DNA of 64,000 nt from Micromonospora cabrerizensis (GTDB taxonomy: Bacteria > Actinomycetota > Actinomycetes > Mycobacteriales > Micromonosporaceae), in contig NZ_JAKKFI010000051.1 of assembly GCF_022230955.1 (NCBI RefSeq), forward strand, positions 1 through 64,000. The letters are read 5' to 3'. A model generated the notes under the pieces. That model was given only the letters and a program-made list of their open reading frames with translations. It was not told the origin of the DNA and made no database searches. Positions 1 to 9,312 of this stretch are shown in pieces; positions within the stretch are counted from its first letter, which is position 1; each line of letters starts with the position of its first letter. Position numbers and translations under genes: made by a program.

Positions 1-1165
1 GGTGGTTGCGTCTTGGCCGGGAGGTGATGCGGTAGAACGTGCCCGTCGTGGGTGGGGGCGTGGTGGGGTCGCCGCCGATGGTGTCGCCCCAGGCGTAGCG
101 GATCCGGTCGGCGCCGGTGGTGTTGCGGATGGTCAGGTTGAGGTTGGTGTTGCTGCCGGTGAGGGAGAACATGGAGTACCAGTCGTAGCCGATGGTGCCC
201 GGTTTGCCGCCGAGGGCGGGCCAGTAGGTGCCGCCCATCTGGTTGTCGCGCATGACCTGGGCGACGGCGCGGATGTAGCGCACGAAGTTGTCGGTGCTGT
301 TGGCGTCGGCGTAGTTGCGGCCGTCGTTCATGGGCGCGCCGAACTCGGTCGCGACCGCCCGGGAGGCGCAGTTGCCCAGGCGGGTCTGGATGTGGCTTCG
401 GAAGGCGTCGTAGGTCATCGCGCCGTAGAAGAAGGCGTAGTGGTGGAAGGACAGCAGCGTCGCGTTGAAGCGGCTGTCGTTGCAGATGTCGCGTAGGTCC
501 TGGCTGAAGCCGGTGCCGCCGATGAGTACCCGACCGGGAACGGCCGAGTAGTGGTAGCTGAGCCAGTTGGCCGCCACGGTGCGCCACTCGGCGGAGCTGT
601 AACCGTGCGGCTCGTTCATCGGCTCGAAGTAGACGTTGGTGTTCGCGCCGTAGGTGTTGGTCACGGTGGACCACATCGCGTTCCAGGCGGCGAGGTTGGT
701 GATCCGGCCGCCGGAGGCGGCCCCGTCCTCCCAGTAGGCGAGGATGACCTTGAATCCGCGGGCGGTGGCGGCGTCGATGGCGCCGCGGTAGGCGTCCCAC
801 CACGCCGTGCCGACCGTGTGGGTGTTGATGGGCAACCGGACGGTGTTGACCCCCATCGTGGAGGCCATGTCGTCGTAGAGGGCATTGGCCTTGGCCCGCA
901 CCGTCGCGTTGCTGTCAGACGAGCTCAGGCCCTGCACGACCAGCGGCCCGGTACTGAAGTTGTCACCCAGCACCGCCCAGTTCATGCCACGGAACTGGTT
1001 GGTGGCGGCAGCAGCCGGCGACGACGCGACGACGACAACGCCAACCATCGCCGTCAGCGCGGCCACCAGGGCAATCAGCAGCCGACGAAACGGCCGGACA
1101 CTCCGCGATGCTCCTGAAAGACGGCCGTCAGACGACCTCTTCCGTGTCGTGACAAGTTCAATCAC
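1..1165 (-). CDS. secreted glycoside hydrolase family 5 cellulase, 3' end outside window
   Basis: Endo-beta-1,4-glucanase-type (GH5) enzyme, exported to attack plant polysaccharide. Reading from the GTG at 1165, which is preceded by GGAGG nine bases upstream, the protein has a basic N-terminus, a hydrophobic signal segment (LLIALVAALTAMVGVVVVAS) and an AAAA cleavage region, then RGMNWAVLGDNFS typical of mature GH5 starts. The acid/base motif EPMNEPHGYS and the nucleophile motif VATEFGAPMND are both present. After the catalytic domain comes a Pro/Thr linker (PPPTTG) and then FYRITS, which looks like the start of a ricin-type CBM13 carbohydrate-binding module. The reading frame stays open to base 1, so the C-terminus is cut by the window edge. 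Family assignment is secure; exact substrate is not. Confidence 0.85.
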   Translation of the reverse strand, partial: MIELVTTRKRSSDGRLSGASRSVRPFRRLLIALVAALTAMVGVVVVASSPAAAATNQFRGMNWAVLGDNFSTGPLVVQGLSSSDSNATVRAKANALYDDMASTMGVNTVRLPINTHTVGTAWWDAYRGAIDAATARGFKVILAYWEDGAASGGRITNLAAWNAMWSTVTNTYGANTNVYFEPMNEPHGYSSAEWRTVAANWLSYHYSAVPGRVLIGGTGFSQDLRDICNDSRFNATLLSFHHYAFFYGAMTYDAFRSHIQTRLGNCASRAVATEFGAPMNDGRNYADANSTDNFVRYIRAVAQVMRDNQMGGTYWPALGGKPGTIGYDWYSMFSLTGSNTNLNLTIRNTTGADRIRYAWGDTIGGDPTTPPPTTGTFYRITSRPRRNH

Positions 1166-1707
1166 TAGATCTAGCCTCCCTGCGTCCGGACACCAGACTG
1201 ATGTCGTTGGGGTTACATCGGTATCGGAAACGACATCAGGCAGCCAGCATTCGAACCGACACGGTCAGGACCATTCGGATTCGAACACGGTTCCCGGTGC
1301 GACCGTCGCTCCAGATGTTCCGCGGAACGTGGCGTCGGCGCGGTCCGTGTGTCGGTGCTGATCACGTCGGTCCGAAGCGGACCTGTTCGCGGGTGTTGCA
1401 GCTGCCGCTGATGGTGATCCAGTGTGGGAACAGGTCTCGGGAGTAGCCGCTGGTCGAGCCTTCGCCAGCGACGGTTAGAACGGTGACAAGGAGCGATGGA
1501 CGCTCGGCCATGTCTCTACAGCTCAGCGACCACTTTCACCAAGCGATGACAGGGAACCCCCATTTGCCGGGGTCGGCAACTAGGTTCGTCATTCATGCGC
1601 ATCGTTGGGCATCGCGGGTGCGGTACGCCGCCGCGCCCCGCGGTCGGCACCGAGTCGCTCGAGGATGTCCGAGACGACCGGGGCTTGAGCGGGTTTGGCG
1701 ATCAACA
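1166..1707. other. intergenic region with inverted repeat
   Basis: No credible gene seen on either strand between the GH5 start and the end of the membrane-protein gene (both minus). The only structured element noticed is the inverted repeat at 1198-1239, listed separately. Short open frames here lack ribosome binding sites and have irregular codon use. Confidence 0.6.
1198..1239. promoter_or_regulatory. 11-bp inverted repeat upstream of GH5 gene
   Basis: CTGATGTCGTT at 1198-1208 is perfectly inverted as AACGACATCAG at 1229-1239 with a 20-bp spacer. It lies 33 bp upstream of the GTG start of the GH5 gene. It may be a two-half-site operator or a leader hairpin; actinomycete cellulase genes are commonly controlled by LacI-type regulators, but this is not the classical CebR 14-mer. 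Function is inferred from position only. Confidence 0.45.
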
Positions 1708-3549
1708 TCACTTCGTGTTGGTGTCGATGGTGTAAACCACGTCTGGCCCGACGTCATGGCGGGTGATGCCGGGTACGTCAGGGATGTTGAGCAGTGGTTC
1801 GTACGGGGTGCCTTGGACCCGGTCGCGCAGCAGGACGACGCTGCGGATGCCGAGCTGGTGCAACCGATCCAATGCCAGCTCGCTGGGGAAGGTCGCCATA
1901 ACGTCGCGGATCGCCTGACGGTTGGGTGTGGTGTAGCTGGCCGCACCGTTGACCATGACGGGAAAACCGTCGGTCGACCAAAGTAGGACGTTGAGGTCGA
2001 TGCCGTCGTTGGACGGCAACACCATGGTGGGAGCGTGCGCGGAGGCTAGCGCCATCGCGGCCGGTTTGGCTGGGGTTTGGGGGTGGTTCAGGTCGGGCAG
2101 GCCCTCAGCTAGCACGAGGACCAGCAACGGAACGGTGAGTAGCCGTGCCGCTCCCACCGACCATTCCGGCTTGGCGCCCCTGCGAGCCACCTCGGCCAGG
2201 TGGGTAACGAGGCCGGCCGCGAGGATGGCCAGGCAGATAGTGGGCCACAAGATCAACCTGCCTGGTGTACGGGATCCATCGAACCCGGGCACGTAAAGAT
2301 AGAGCAGGCGGTAGATCGGCCCGTTCGTGCCCAGCGCGAACAACACTCCGGCGACCGCCCCAAACAGCAGCAGGAGCCGTTGCGCCGGTGACCAGCGGGA
2401 TAGGAACAGGCCGGCGAAGGCCAGTAGATACAGTGCGAACCCGCAGAGCAGCACTTTCTCAGTCGGTACGCCACCAAGAGCGGTGCGGGCGTCGTTGTGC
2501 AGGGTGCCCCAGGGCAGCGAGGACTGCGGAGCCACGAGAAGTCCGCGCAGTGTCGGGGAGAAGTGCGCGACGTAGTCCCAGTCCCGGGTGACATTTGGGT
2601 TGAGCTCGCGCACCTGTTGGTACGCGTACGCGAAGTATCCGGTCACCGCGGTGAAGATCAGCCCGCCGATCAGATCACCGACGATCAGCCGGAGGCTAAG
2701 GCGTGGGCGGTGGATCAGCCAGGCTGTCAGTGTGATCAGGCAGAGGGCGGCGAGGACGTATACGAATCCCAGCCCCACGCCGAAGCCGAGGCTGACCTGC
2801 CAGGCCGCAACCAGCCAGCCAGCGAACGCCCATCCCGGCCGGACTCGTTCGGCAAGGTAGCCGCGGGTGAACGAGAGTCCGTGGCCGCGCGCCAGCATCG
2901 CCAGGGCCAGAGTGATACCACCGGTGGAGAGAATGTTCAGATGGCCGTCGTGGCCGTAGCGCCAGGGCGCGTAGGCGAGGGCGGCCCCGGCCACCGCGGC
3001 GGCGACCTTATTCGCGCCAAGTTGGCGCAGGAGCGCGTAGCCGCCGAGGAAGGCGAGCGCGAAAGCCAGCACGAACAGGATGTTGTAGCGCAGCACGGCG
3101 CCGACTACACCGTCGCCTATCAGCCCTGCCGGGGCATAGCCGAGCAGGCTGTCGTTCAGGGCTAGGCCGTACGTGTCGGGATAGAAGGCGTTGGTGTCCC
3201 ACAGGCCACGCAGACCGTGGGTGAGAGCGTGGCCACCCCATCCCACCAGCCATGCTTGGGCCGTCGGGTCACCCACGTCACCGACGATGGTGTGGGCCGG
3301 GTCGGCGATCGTCACAGTCTTGGCGCCGTCAGTCACCACGCGAACCGCATACGGCGGAATCAGCCAGATCATCGCGACAGCGAGGAGCACCGAACCGAGG
3401 CTCGCGACACTCAGTTCCCGCCGATGGGCCCCACGTGTCAGCCAGTCCCTCGTGCCTGAACTGGCACGCGCGAGTCGGCCATTTTTTCCAGGCTCGCTGA
3501 AAGCGGCGGCTGATGTGGGGTCTCCTGCCGGTGGCTCTACCTGCGTCAT
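1708..3549 (-). CDS. polytopic membrane protein, GT-C glycosyltransferase-like
   Basis: A 613-residue inner-membrane protein with about ten to twelve hydrophobic segments (for example SVLLAVAMIWLIPPYAVRVV and LFVLAFALAFLGGYALL) and a soluble C-terminal domain of roughly 110 residues. The layout, with the acidic/aromatic first extracytoplasmic loop (WDTNAFYPDTYGLALND), resembles GT-C-fold lipid-linked sugar transferases and the YfhO/DUF6541-like group. No catalytic motif can be assigned with certainty. The ATG at 3549 is chosen because GAGGG lies eight bases upstream; an in-frame start at 3657 would add an uncharacteristic basic leader. Alternative reading: uncharacterised transporter. It stands alone between two intergenic gaps. 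Confidence 0.7.
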   Translation of the reverse strand: MTQVEPPAGDPTSAAAFSEPGKNGRLARASSGTRDWLTRGAHRRELSVASLGSVLLAVAMIWLIPPYAVRVVTDGAKTVTIADPAHTIVGDVGDPTAQAWLVGWGGHALTHGLRGLWDTNAFYPDTYGLALNDSLLGYAPAGLIGDGVVGAVLRYNILFVLAFALAFLGGYALLRQLGANKVAAAVAGAALAYAPWRYGHDGHLNILSTGGITLALAMLARGHGLSFTRGYLAERVRPGWAFAGWLVAAWQVSLGFGVGLGFVYVLAALCLITLTAWLIHRPRLSLRLIVGDLIGGLIFTAVTGYFAYAYQQVRELNPNVTRDWDYVAHFSPTLRGLLVAPQSSLPWGTLHNDARTALGGVPTEKVLLCGFALYLLAFAGLFLSRWSPAQRLLLLFGAVAGVLFALGTNGPIYRLLYLYVPGFDGSRTPGRLILWPTICLAILAAGLVTHLAEVARRGAKPEWSVGAARLLTVPLLVLVLAEGLPDLNHPQTPAKPAAMALASAHAPTMVLPSNDGIDLNVLLWSTDGFPVMVNGAASYTTPNRQAIRDVMATFPSELALDRLHQLGIRSVVLLRDRVQGTPYEPLLNIPDVPGITRHDVGPDVVYTIDTNTK

Positions 3550-3880
3550 CACATTGACCCTCACTGTTGAACCGCCGCAGTAAATCATGGGCAGGGCGGT
3601 GCGTAGAGTCAAGACGCCGATCGATGTCTTGCGGTAGCCGGGCCTTACGCTGTCCATCGAAGGCGCCTCGTCACGCAGGAGTCGCGATCGGTGCAGCGTC
3701 GAACTTTGCCGCTGTCGGGACAGGACGCGCCAGGGTTGCTGCAGGCCCTCGCCCGGGTTGCGGACCCAAGGGACGCTGGCGGTGTCCGGTATCGCGGTCC
3801 TGAACCGCGGTGATGGTGACGATCACGGCGAGCGACGTGTGCCACCCGGACGTTGCCAGCGGTCCGGGACAAGTCCTGGA
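3550..3880. other. intergenic region, nothing recognised
   Basis: Between the membrane-protein start and the 3' end of the TetR gene. No gene, RNA or strong hairpin was recognised. Confidence 0.5.
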
Positions 3881-4564
3881 TCAGGCTGTGGAGGGGCGGG
3901 GCTGTCCGGGGATCTTGGCAGACTCACCGAGAACGCCCCCGTCCCGACAGTGCCGGTCCTGCAGAAGGGGCAGGAAGAGTTCATCGACGATCGACTGGAT
4001 GCGGGCGGGCTGCAGCGGGTTGAGGTCCATGAGCATGTCGTGTCGCACCAGTTCAAACGGCATGGCGAGCACGGCTGAGGGAATCCGCCCGAGATCGATC
4101 TCGCCGCGGTCGTGGGCGCGTTGATAGACGATCCGGCCATGAGGAGGCTGCTGGGCGTTCATGATCTTGTCGCGGACCTGGTGGGGAGTGAGGCCGGTGT
4201 CAGCCAGCAGTCCCGAGAAGGCAGCGGCTGCGGCGATGGCGAAGAAGCCGGCGAGAGTGTCGCTCAAGGCTGCCAGGTGGGCGAGCAGGTCGTTGCGCAG
4301 GGTGCCGGTATCGGGGACTGCGACCGGGTTGGTGTTTCGGTGATGCGTGATCGCGGCGAGCACGATCTGGTCCTTGTTGGCCCAGCGGCGGTAGAGCACG
4401 GCCTCGCTGGTGCGAGCGCGTCGAGCAATCGAGTCCATCGTCAGGTGGGCGTATCCAACCTCGACCAGTTCGTCCCATGCGGCGGCGAGCAGAGCGGACT
4501 CGAGTTGTTTGCCGTGTCGGCGAGGGCGGGCGACTTTGGGTGCCTCGGTGGTCACCCACCCCAC
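3881..4564 (-). CDS. TetR-family transcriptional regulator
   Basis: A one-component repressor of 227 residues. The N-terminal HTH is clear: residues about 19-65 carry ESALLAAAWDELVEVGYAHL, then the recognition helix region TSEAVLYRRWANKDQ. The C-terminal ligand-binding part (LFLPLLQD near the end) matches the TetR_C group paired with this HTH type. It is divergent from the FAD monooxygenase at 4643, with a 15-bp near-palindrome in the shared upstream region, so it most likely represses that gene and possibly itself. A GTG at 4555 is an equally good start. Ligand unknown; it is presumably a substrate of the monooxygenase. Confidence 0.9.
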   Translation of the reverse strand: MGWVTTEAPKVARPRRHGKQLESALLAAAWDELVEVGYAHLTMDSIARRARTSEAVLYRRWANKDQIVLAAITHHRNTNPVAVPDTGTLRNDLLAHLAALSDTLAGFFAIAAAAAFSGLLADTGLTPHQVRDKIMNAQQPPHGRIVYQRAHDRGEIDLGRIPSAVLAMPFELVRHDMLMDLNPLQPARIQSIVDELFLPLLQDRHCRDGGVLGESAKIPGQPRPSTA

Positions 4565-4578
4565 GGTAGATAGCCTTT

Positions 4579-4593
4579 ACTTCCTTAGCAAGT
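4579..4593. promoter_or_regulatory. candidate TetR operator
   Basis: ACTTCCTTAGCAAGT is a near-perfect 15-bp palindrome (six of seven base pairs symmetric about the central T) placed between the divergent TetR and monooxygenase genes. Size, symmetry and position suit a TetR dimer. Two related 11-mers, TTTACTTCCTT at 4576 and ATTACTTTCTT at 4617, are 41 bp apart, close to four helical turns, and could be part of a second site. Confidence 0.5.
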
Positions 4594-4642
4594 GCCCTTA
4601 CGCTCGTTGGATAGGGATTACTTTCTTGGGGATGGAGGTGAG

Positions 4643-6169
4643 ATGACCGACTCGACGAAGCTGTCCCCGCAGGTTCGGAACGCGCCGACGGTGCTGATCG
4701 TCGGCGGGGGCCCGACCGGTCTGACACTGGCTTGTGCGCTCGCCCGCGGTGGCGTCTCGTTCCGCCTGATCGAGGCTGTCCCCGGCCCGCAGCCCGGCTC
4801 GCGGGGCAAGGGCGTCCAGCCGCGCACCCTTGAGGTGTTCGACGATCTCGGCATCGTCGAACGCGTGATCGCCAACGGTCGGATGGCGATGCCGATCCGT
4901 TCGACCGCTCCGGACGGCCGGGTGACGCTGAGCGGTGCCGAGACGTTGAAGGATCGCCCCGACGTCCCCTATCCGGCGAGCCTGATCACGCCGGAATGGC
5001 GGGTCGAGGAAGCACTGAGGCTGCGGCTGGCTGAGCTCGGCGGCACCGTTGAGTTCGGCACCGCGCTCCACAGCTTCGAGCAGTCGGACGAGGGCGTGTC
5101 CGCAGTGGTCGTCAGCGGCGGCGAGACCGAGGCGATCACCGCGCGCTGGCTGGTCGGCTGCGACGGTGGCCACAGCACCGTCCGCAAGCAGGCCGGCATC
5201 GCTTTCGAGGGCGAGACCCGCGAGGAGATTCGGATGATCGTCGCCGATGTCGAGGTCGACGGCCTCGATCGGGACGCCTGGCACATGTGGCGCCACGAGG
5301 AGGGCCTCGTCAACCTCTGCCCGCTGCCGTCGACCAACGCCTTTCAATTCCAGGCCGGCATCGCGCCAGGACTGGACACCGAGCTCAGTCTCGCAAACAT
5401 GCAATCGGTCCTCGACCATCGCAGCGGCCGCACCGACATCCGCCTCCACGATCCGGCGTGGTCGTCGCTGTGGCGCGCCAACATCCGCCTTGTTGACCGC
5501 TATCGCGAGCGTCACGTGTTCCTCGCCGGCGATGCGGCGCACATCCACTCTCCCGCCGGTGGCCAGGGGATGAACACCGGTATTCAGGACGCGTACAACC
5601 TCGGTTGGAAGCTGGTGGCGGTCGCGCAGGGCGCCTCGCCGGCGCTGCTCGACAGCTACGAAGCCGAGCGGCGACCAGTAGCGGCCGGCGTATTGGCGCT
5701 GTCGAACGCGCGCCTCAAGCAGACGCTCGAGCAGAAGGGCATCCCTACCAACCGCGATGCGAGCACGACGCAGCTCAGCGTCGGCTATCGCGGCTCCGCC
5801 TTGACGCGCGACGACCGCGAAGAGTCCGCTCCACTCCGCGCCGGCGACCGCGCCCCCGACGCGACCAAGCTGACAACGGTGGAAGGCGAACGCCGGCTGT
5901 TCGACCTGACGTGCGGCGGCCAATTCACGCTGCTGAGTTTCGGGAGCACGCCTGCGGTCGCAGCTCCTGCGTCTGGTCTCAGGACTCTCCGTGCCGTCGG
6001 ACAACCGACGGACCCCGACGACATCGTCGACACCGAAGGTCATCTTGCCAAGGCCTACGGCGCGGCCGACCGCACCCTCGTGCTGATCCGTCCCGACGGC
6101 TATATCGCGCTGATCTCCGATGCTGGTGACGTCTCGGCGGTGTCGCGCTATTTCGACGCGATCGGCTGA
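4643..6169 (+). CDS. FAD-dependent aromatic monooxygenase
   Basis: Class A flavoprotein hydroxylase (PHBH fold), 508 residues, NAD(P)H- and O2-dependent. The dinucleotide motif VLIVGGGPTGLTLACALARG is near residue 15, the DG motif LVGCDGGHSTVRKQAG near 170, and the GD motif VFLAGDAAHIHSPAGGQGMN near 295. A C-terminal thioredoxin-like domain of about 130 residues is typical of the polyketide/rifampicin-type hydroxylases (RdmE, PgaE, Rox). ATG 4643 is preceded directly by GGAGGTGAG, a very strong ribosome site. Divergent regulation by the adjacent TetR suggests inducible detoxification of an aromatic compound or antibiotic; rifampicin inactivation is one possibility but is not proven by sequence. 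Confidence 0.88.
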   Translation: MTDSTKLSPQVRNAPTVLIVGGGPTGLTLACALARGGVSFRLIEAVPGPQPGSRGKGVQPRTLEVFDDLGIVERVIANGRMAMPIRSTAPDGRVTLSGAETLKDRPDVPYPASLITPEWRVEEALRLRLAELGGTVEFGTALHSFEQSDEGVSAVVVSGGETEAITARWLVGCDGGHSTVRKQAGIAFEGETREEIRMIVADVEVDGLDRDAWHMWRHEEGLVNLCPLPSTNAFQFQAGIAPGLDTELSLANMQSVLDHRSGRTDIRLHDPAWSSLWRANIRLVDRYRERHVFLAGDAAHIHSPAGGQGMNTGIQDAYNLGWKLVAVAQGASPALLDSYEAERRPVAAGVLALSNARLKQTLEQKGIPTNRDASTTQLSVGYRGSALTRDDREESAPLRAGDRAPDATKLTTVEGERRLFDLTCGGQFTLLSFGSTPAVAAPASGLRTLRAVGQPTDPDDIVDTEGHLAKAYGAADRTLVLIRPDGYIALISDAGDVSAVSRYFDAIG

Positions 6170-6335
6170 GCCGTCACCCCGGCCGCCTTCCTGGCAGTCG
6201 AATATCGCTCAGGGTGGTAACCGGTCATCACGGGTCCGGTAAGGCGGCACGCCACGCTGGCAACCCATGACACCCATGCTCCCCAGCCCACTGAGTGGGC
6301 GCTTCCGCGTGAAGCGGAACTGGCATCATGGCCGC

Positions 6336-6803
6336 ATGGCGAGCGATCTCTGGGTGTCGATGCTTTCGCTGGGTGGCGTGGCCCTCGGTGGCGCTCTGTC
6401 CTTCGGGGTGCAGCATCAGACCCAGCGCTCGGCGGAGCGGGCCGAGGAACGGCGGCGGGGTCTCGCTCTGGCGGAGAGCCGTCGCGCGGAACGCCTCGCC
6501 CAGCTTGAGAGGTTCATCGAGGTGACCGCTGAGGCGGAGCGGTGCGCGTTCAACCGTCCGGCGAGTTGGTCGGTCGGCGACGATTGGCTCGTCGAGACGC
6601 AGGCGGTGATGAACCGGGTGTGGGTCTCGGAGCGGTTGATCCGGCTGACGTTCCCGCTCGGGGTGCACGAGGCGGCGCGGGCCTACTTTCTCGATCTCAA
6701 CCTTGTCGTCTGGGAGGGGCTGCCGGACGGTGAAAGCGTCCGGGACCATCTCGAAGTGAACCGCCTGGCATTCCTCGACGCGGCGAGGGTGGCTGTCGGT
6801 TGA
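6336..6803 (+). CDS. small membrane-anchored protein upstream of STAND ATPase
   Basis: A 155-residue protein with one N-terminal membrane segment (MLSLGGVALGGALSFGV) followed by a highly charged helix (AERAEERRRGLALAESRRAE) and an alpha-helical cytoplasmic domain. I do not recognise a catalytic family. Its stop codon overlaps the TTG start of the STAND NTPase by four bases (TTGA), so the two are translationally coupled and probably work together at the membrane. The ATG at 6336 is used because it starts right at the membrane segment; an upstream in-frame ATG at 6267 is possible. Confidence 0.65.
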   Translation: MASDLWVSMLSLGGVALGGALSFGVQHQTQRSAERAEERRRGLALAESRRAERLAQLERFIEVTAEAERCAFNRPASWSVGDDWLVETQAVMNRVWVSERLIRLTFPLGVHEAARAYFLDLNLVVWEGLPDGESVRDHLEVNRLAFLDAARVAVG

Positions 6804-9106
6804 GGGGCGTCAGAGGCCGTGGTGGCCCGCGTCGTGTCACCGGGCCCGGAGTCGGCGGTCCTGGCCGGCAGGTGGCTCTGCTGCTGGTGACGGTATCGAG
6901 TCTGCTCTCCGTCGTGCTGGCTGTCGTGGTCAACGTCGCGACCGGCGGTGACCTGCCCGAGCCGGTCGCGGCGTACGGATGGTTGGCCTGGCCCACGGTC
7001 GCCGTCCTGACCTTCACCGGCGTCGGTCTCGCCCTGTGGCAGCACCGGCTGGGACAGACCAGCCAGCCTTCTGCGTCACCGGTGCCCCCGCCGACGGACG
7101 ACCCGGTTCCGCCGAGTGAACTTCCGGTCGCGCCCGGACTTGTCGGCCGCGAGGCGGAGCTTGCTGCTGTCGCGGAGCTGGTCGGCGGGGGAGCGCAGGT
7201 CGTCGTTGTCTCCGCGGCGGGGGGCACGGGAAAGTCCGCGCTGGCCCTGTCGTATGCCCATGGGGTCCGTGAGCACTTCCCGGACGGCCAGTTGTACGTC
7301 GCCCTGGGTGGCGCCAGTGCCACTCCCGTGCAACCACAGGAAGCCCTGATCCGGATGCTCCGGGCGGTCGGCCTGGACGCTGAGGAACGGCGGGGCACGC
7401 TCGATGAGTTGTCCTCGCGCTTCCGGTCAGCGGTCGCGGACCGACGGCTTCTCGTCCTCCTCGACGATGCCTTCGACGCGGCGCAGGTGCGACCGCTGAT
7501 CCCGGCAGGCGCAGGTTGCCTCACCCTGGTCACGAGTCGCCGGCTCATCGCCGATCTGCCGGGAGCCGCAGTTCTGACCCTCGATGCGCTACCGCCCGGG
7601 CAGGCACTCGAACTGTTGACCGCCACGATCGGAGCGGACCGGGTCGCGGCCGACCCCTCGGGCGCACGACGGCTGGTCGAGATCTGCGCAGGCCTACCGC
7701 TTGCGGTGCGCATCGTCGGATCCCGGCTCCGGGCCCGACCCAGGTGGACTCCGTCCGCCCTCGCCGACCGCTTGGCGGACGAGGACCGTCGGCTCGACGA
7801 GCTGCGGCTGGGCGACAGGGCGATCAGGTCCACGTTCGAGTTCACGTACGACGAGTTGAGCGACGTGGACCGGCTGGTGTTCCGGCGAGCCGGGGCGCAT
7901 CCAGGTGTGTTGTTCGGCGTCGAGTCGGCGGCCCGTCGGTGCGGACTTGACCGACGGGTGGTCCAGGATGCCCTGGACCGGCTGGTGGACGCCTTCCTGA
8001 TCGAGGCGCCGACACCGTCGACTTATCGGCTGCACGACCTCCTGCGGTTGTTCGCTGCCGAGATGCTGGAGCGGAAAGAGACGCCCGGCGACCGTGTTGC
8101 CTGTCTGATCCGGCAGCTGGATTGGCTGCGGGACCTGGCCGCGTCCGGCGGCAACATCGCGCACGAACGCGACAACATCCTGGCCGTGCTGCGTACCGCG
8201 GTCGCGGAGGGACTCGCCGATCAGGCCTGGGCACTGGTGGAAGCGGTTCACCCGCTGCTGACCGCAGCCGACGACCACACGTACCGGCTACAGCTGTGGC
8301 GGTCGACAGAGCGGGCGACAGCCGATGACCGGAGACGGGTGCGGGCACTGCGATGGGTCTCGCATTCCTACGGACTGGCCGGCGAGGTCGAGCGTGAGCT
8401 GGCCACAGCGCGGGAGGCTGTCGCAGTCGCCGAGCGACTCGGCGATCCGGAAGAGCTGGCACAGACCACGCGCCGGCTGGGCGAGGCGCTGCGGGCACAC
8501 GGCCACCCGCAGGAGGCGGAAGGGCAGCTGCTCCAGGCCCTGCGACTGTTCCAACGATCGCACGCGGTCGAGGAGGAGATCGAGGTTCGCTCCGCCCTGG
8601 GCGTCCTCTACAACACCCTACGTCGTCCCGAGCGCAGCATCCCCATGCTGGAACGAGCGGCAGCCCTACTTTCGGCGCCGGAGACGGCTCTGCACGGCTA
8701 CGTGCTCCTGGGGTTGGCCGCAGGACACAAGCTCGCCGGCCACCCGACGGAGGCATCTGCCCTGACGAGGCAAGCCTTCGGCATCGCCGACCGGCTGGAC
8801 GACGAGTTCCTCCGCGGATACTGCCTCCACGAGCGTGGCTGGCTTGCCGTGGAGGACGATCGGCACCGTGACGCCGAGAAGGACTTCCTCACCATGCTGG
8901 AGATCTTCCTGCGGATCCGACATGGCGCCGGGGTCGGCGCGGCGCACCAGGCCCTCGGGTCGGTCGCTGCAGCTCAGGGTCGTCGGAACGAGGCGGTCCA
9001 TGCGTTCGAGGCGGCGACCGAGGAATACGAGAGGCTGGGCAACCGGACGCTCGCCGACGAGGCCCGGAGCTCCCTCTCGGAGCTGGACCTGCCCCGGCGG
9101 TCGTGA
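6800..9106 (+). CDS. membrane-anchored STAND (NB-ARC-type) NTPase with TPR repeats
   Basis: A 768-residue signalling ATPase. Residues 24-80 hold two membrane segments (VALLLVTVSSLLSVVLAVVV and WPTVAVLTFTGVGLALW). Then comes a Pro/Ser-rich linker, the NB-ARC core with the P-loop AAGGTGKSALAL near 140, the Walker B strand LLVLLDDAF near 216, TSRR sensor near 237, and the GLPLAVRIVGSRL motif near 300. The winged-helix region carries the LHDLLRLFAAE signature around 410. The last 330 residues are TPR-like helical pairs. Compared with AfsR/SARP regulators, the N-terminal DNA-binding and BTAD domains are absent and replaced by membrane segments. Such proteins are ATP-driven oligomerising switches; effector and ligand here are unknown, and defence or stress signalling are both possible. 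Confidence 0.85.
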   Translation: MRGVRGRGGPRRVTGPGVGGPGRQVALLLVTVSSLLSVVLAVVVNVATGGDLPEPVAAYGWLAWPTVAVLTFTGVGLALWQHRLGQTSQPSASPVPPPTDDPVPPSELPVAPGLVGREAELAAVAELVGGGAQVVVVSAAGGTGKSALALSYAHGVREHFPDGQLYVALGGASATPVQPQEALIRMLRAVGLDAEERRGTLDELSSRFRSAVADRRLLVLLDDAFDAAQVRPLIPAGAGCLTLVTSRRLIADLPGAAVLTLDALPPGQALELLTATIGADRVAADPSGARRLVEICAGLPLAVRIVGSRLRARPRWTPSALADRLADEDRRLDELRLGDRAIRSTFEFTYDELSDVDRLVFRRAGAHPGVLFGVESAARRCGLDRRVVQDALDRLVDAFLIEAPTPSTYRLHDLLRLFAAEMLERKETPGDRVACLIRQLDWLRDLAASGGNIAHERDNILAVLRTAVAEGLADQAWALVEAVHPLLTAADDHTYRLQLWRSTERATADDRRRVRALRWVSHSYGLAGEVERELATAREAVAVAERLGDPEELAQTTRRLGEALRAHGHPQEAEGQLLQALRLFQRSHAVEEEIEVRSALGVLYNTLRRPERSIPMLERAAALLSAPETALHGYVLLGLAAGHKLAGHPTEASALTRQAFGIADRLDDEFLRGYCLHERGWLAVEDDRHRDAEKDFLTMLEIFLRIRHGAGVGAAHQALGSVAAAQGRRNEAVHAFEAATEEYERLGNRTLADEARSSLSELDLPRRS

Positions 9107-9312
9107 CCAGCACCCCGGCTGTGCCACCCGGCGTCCGTCGGCCCTGATGGGCCGGCACACCAACGGACACCTTCTTCACGCCGGCGGGAACGTGACCGCC
9201 CGACCACTGCCACGGCTCCGATCAGCGCGTCGGCGTCGGATGAGACTGCCTGGAAGCGATCGGTTTGTGGGTCGACGGTGGACGGTTGGCACGGCGGGTG
9301 GGCGGCACGGCC

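Noticed and set aside
4598..6043. Long open frame on the minus strand across the FAD monooxygenase
   Set aside because: Antisense shadow of a clear flavoprotein; low-complexity Arg/Ala-rich translation with no motif.
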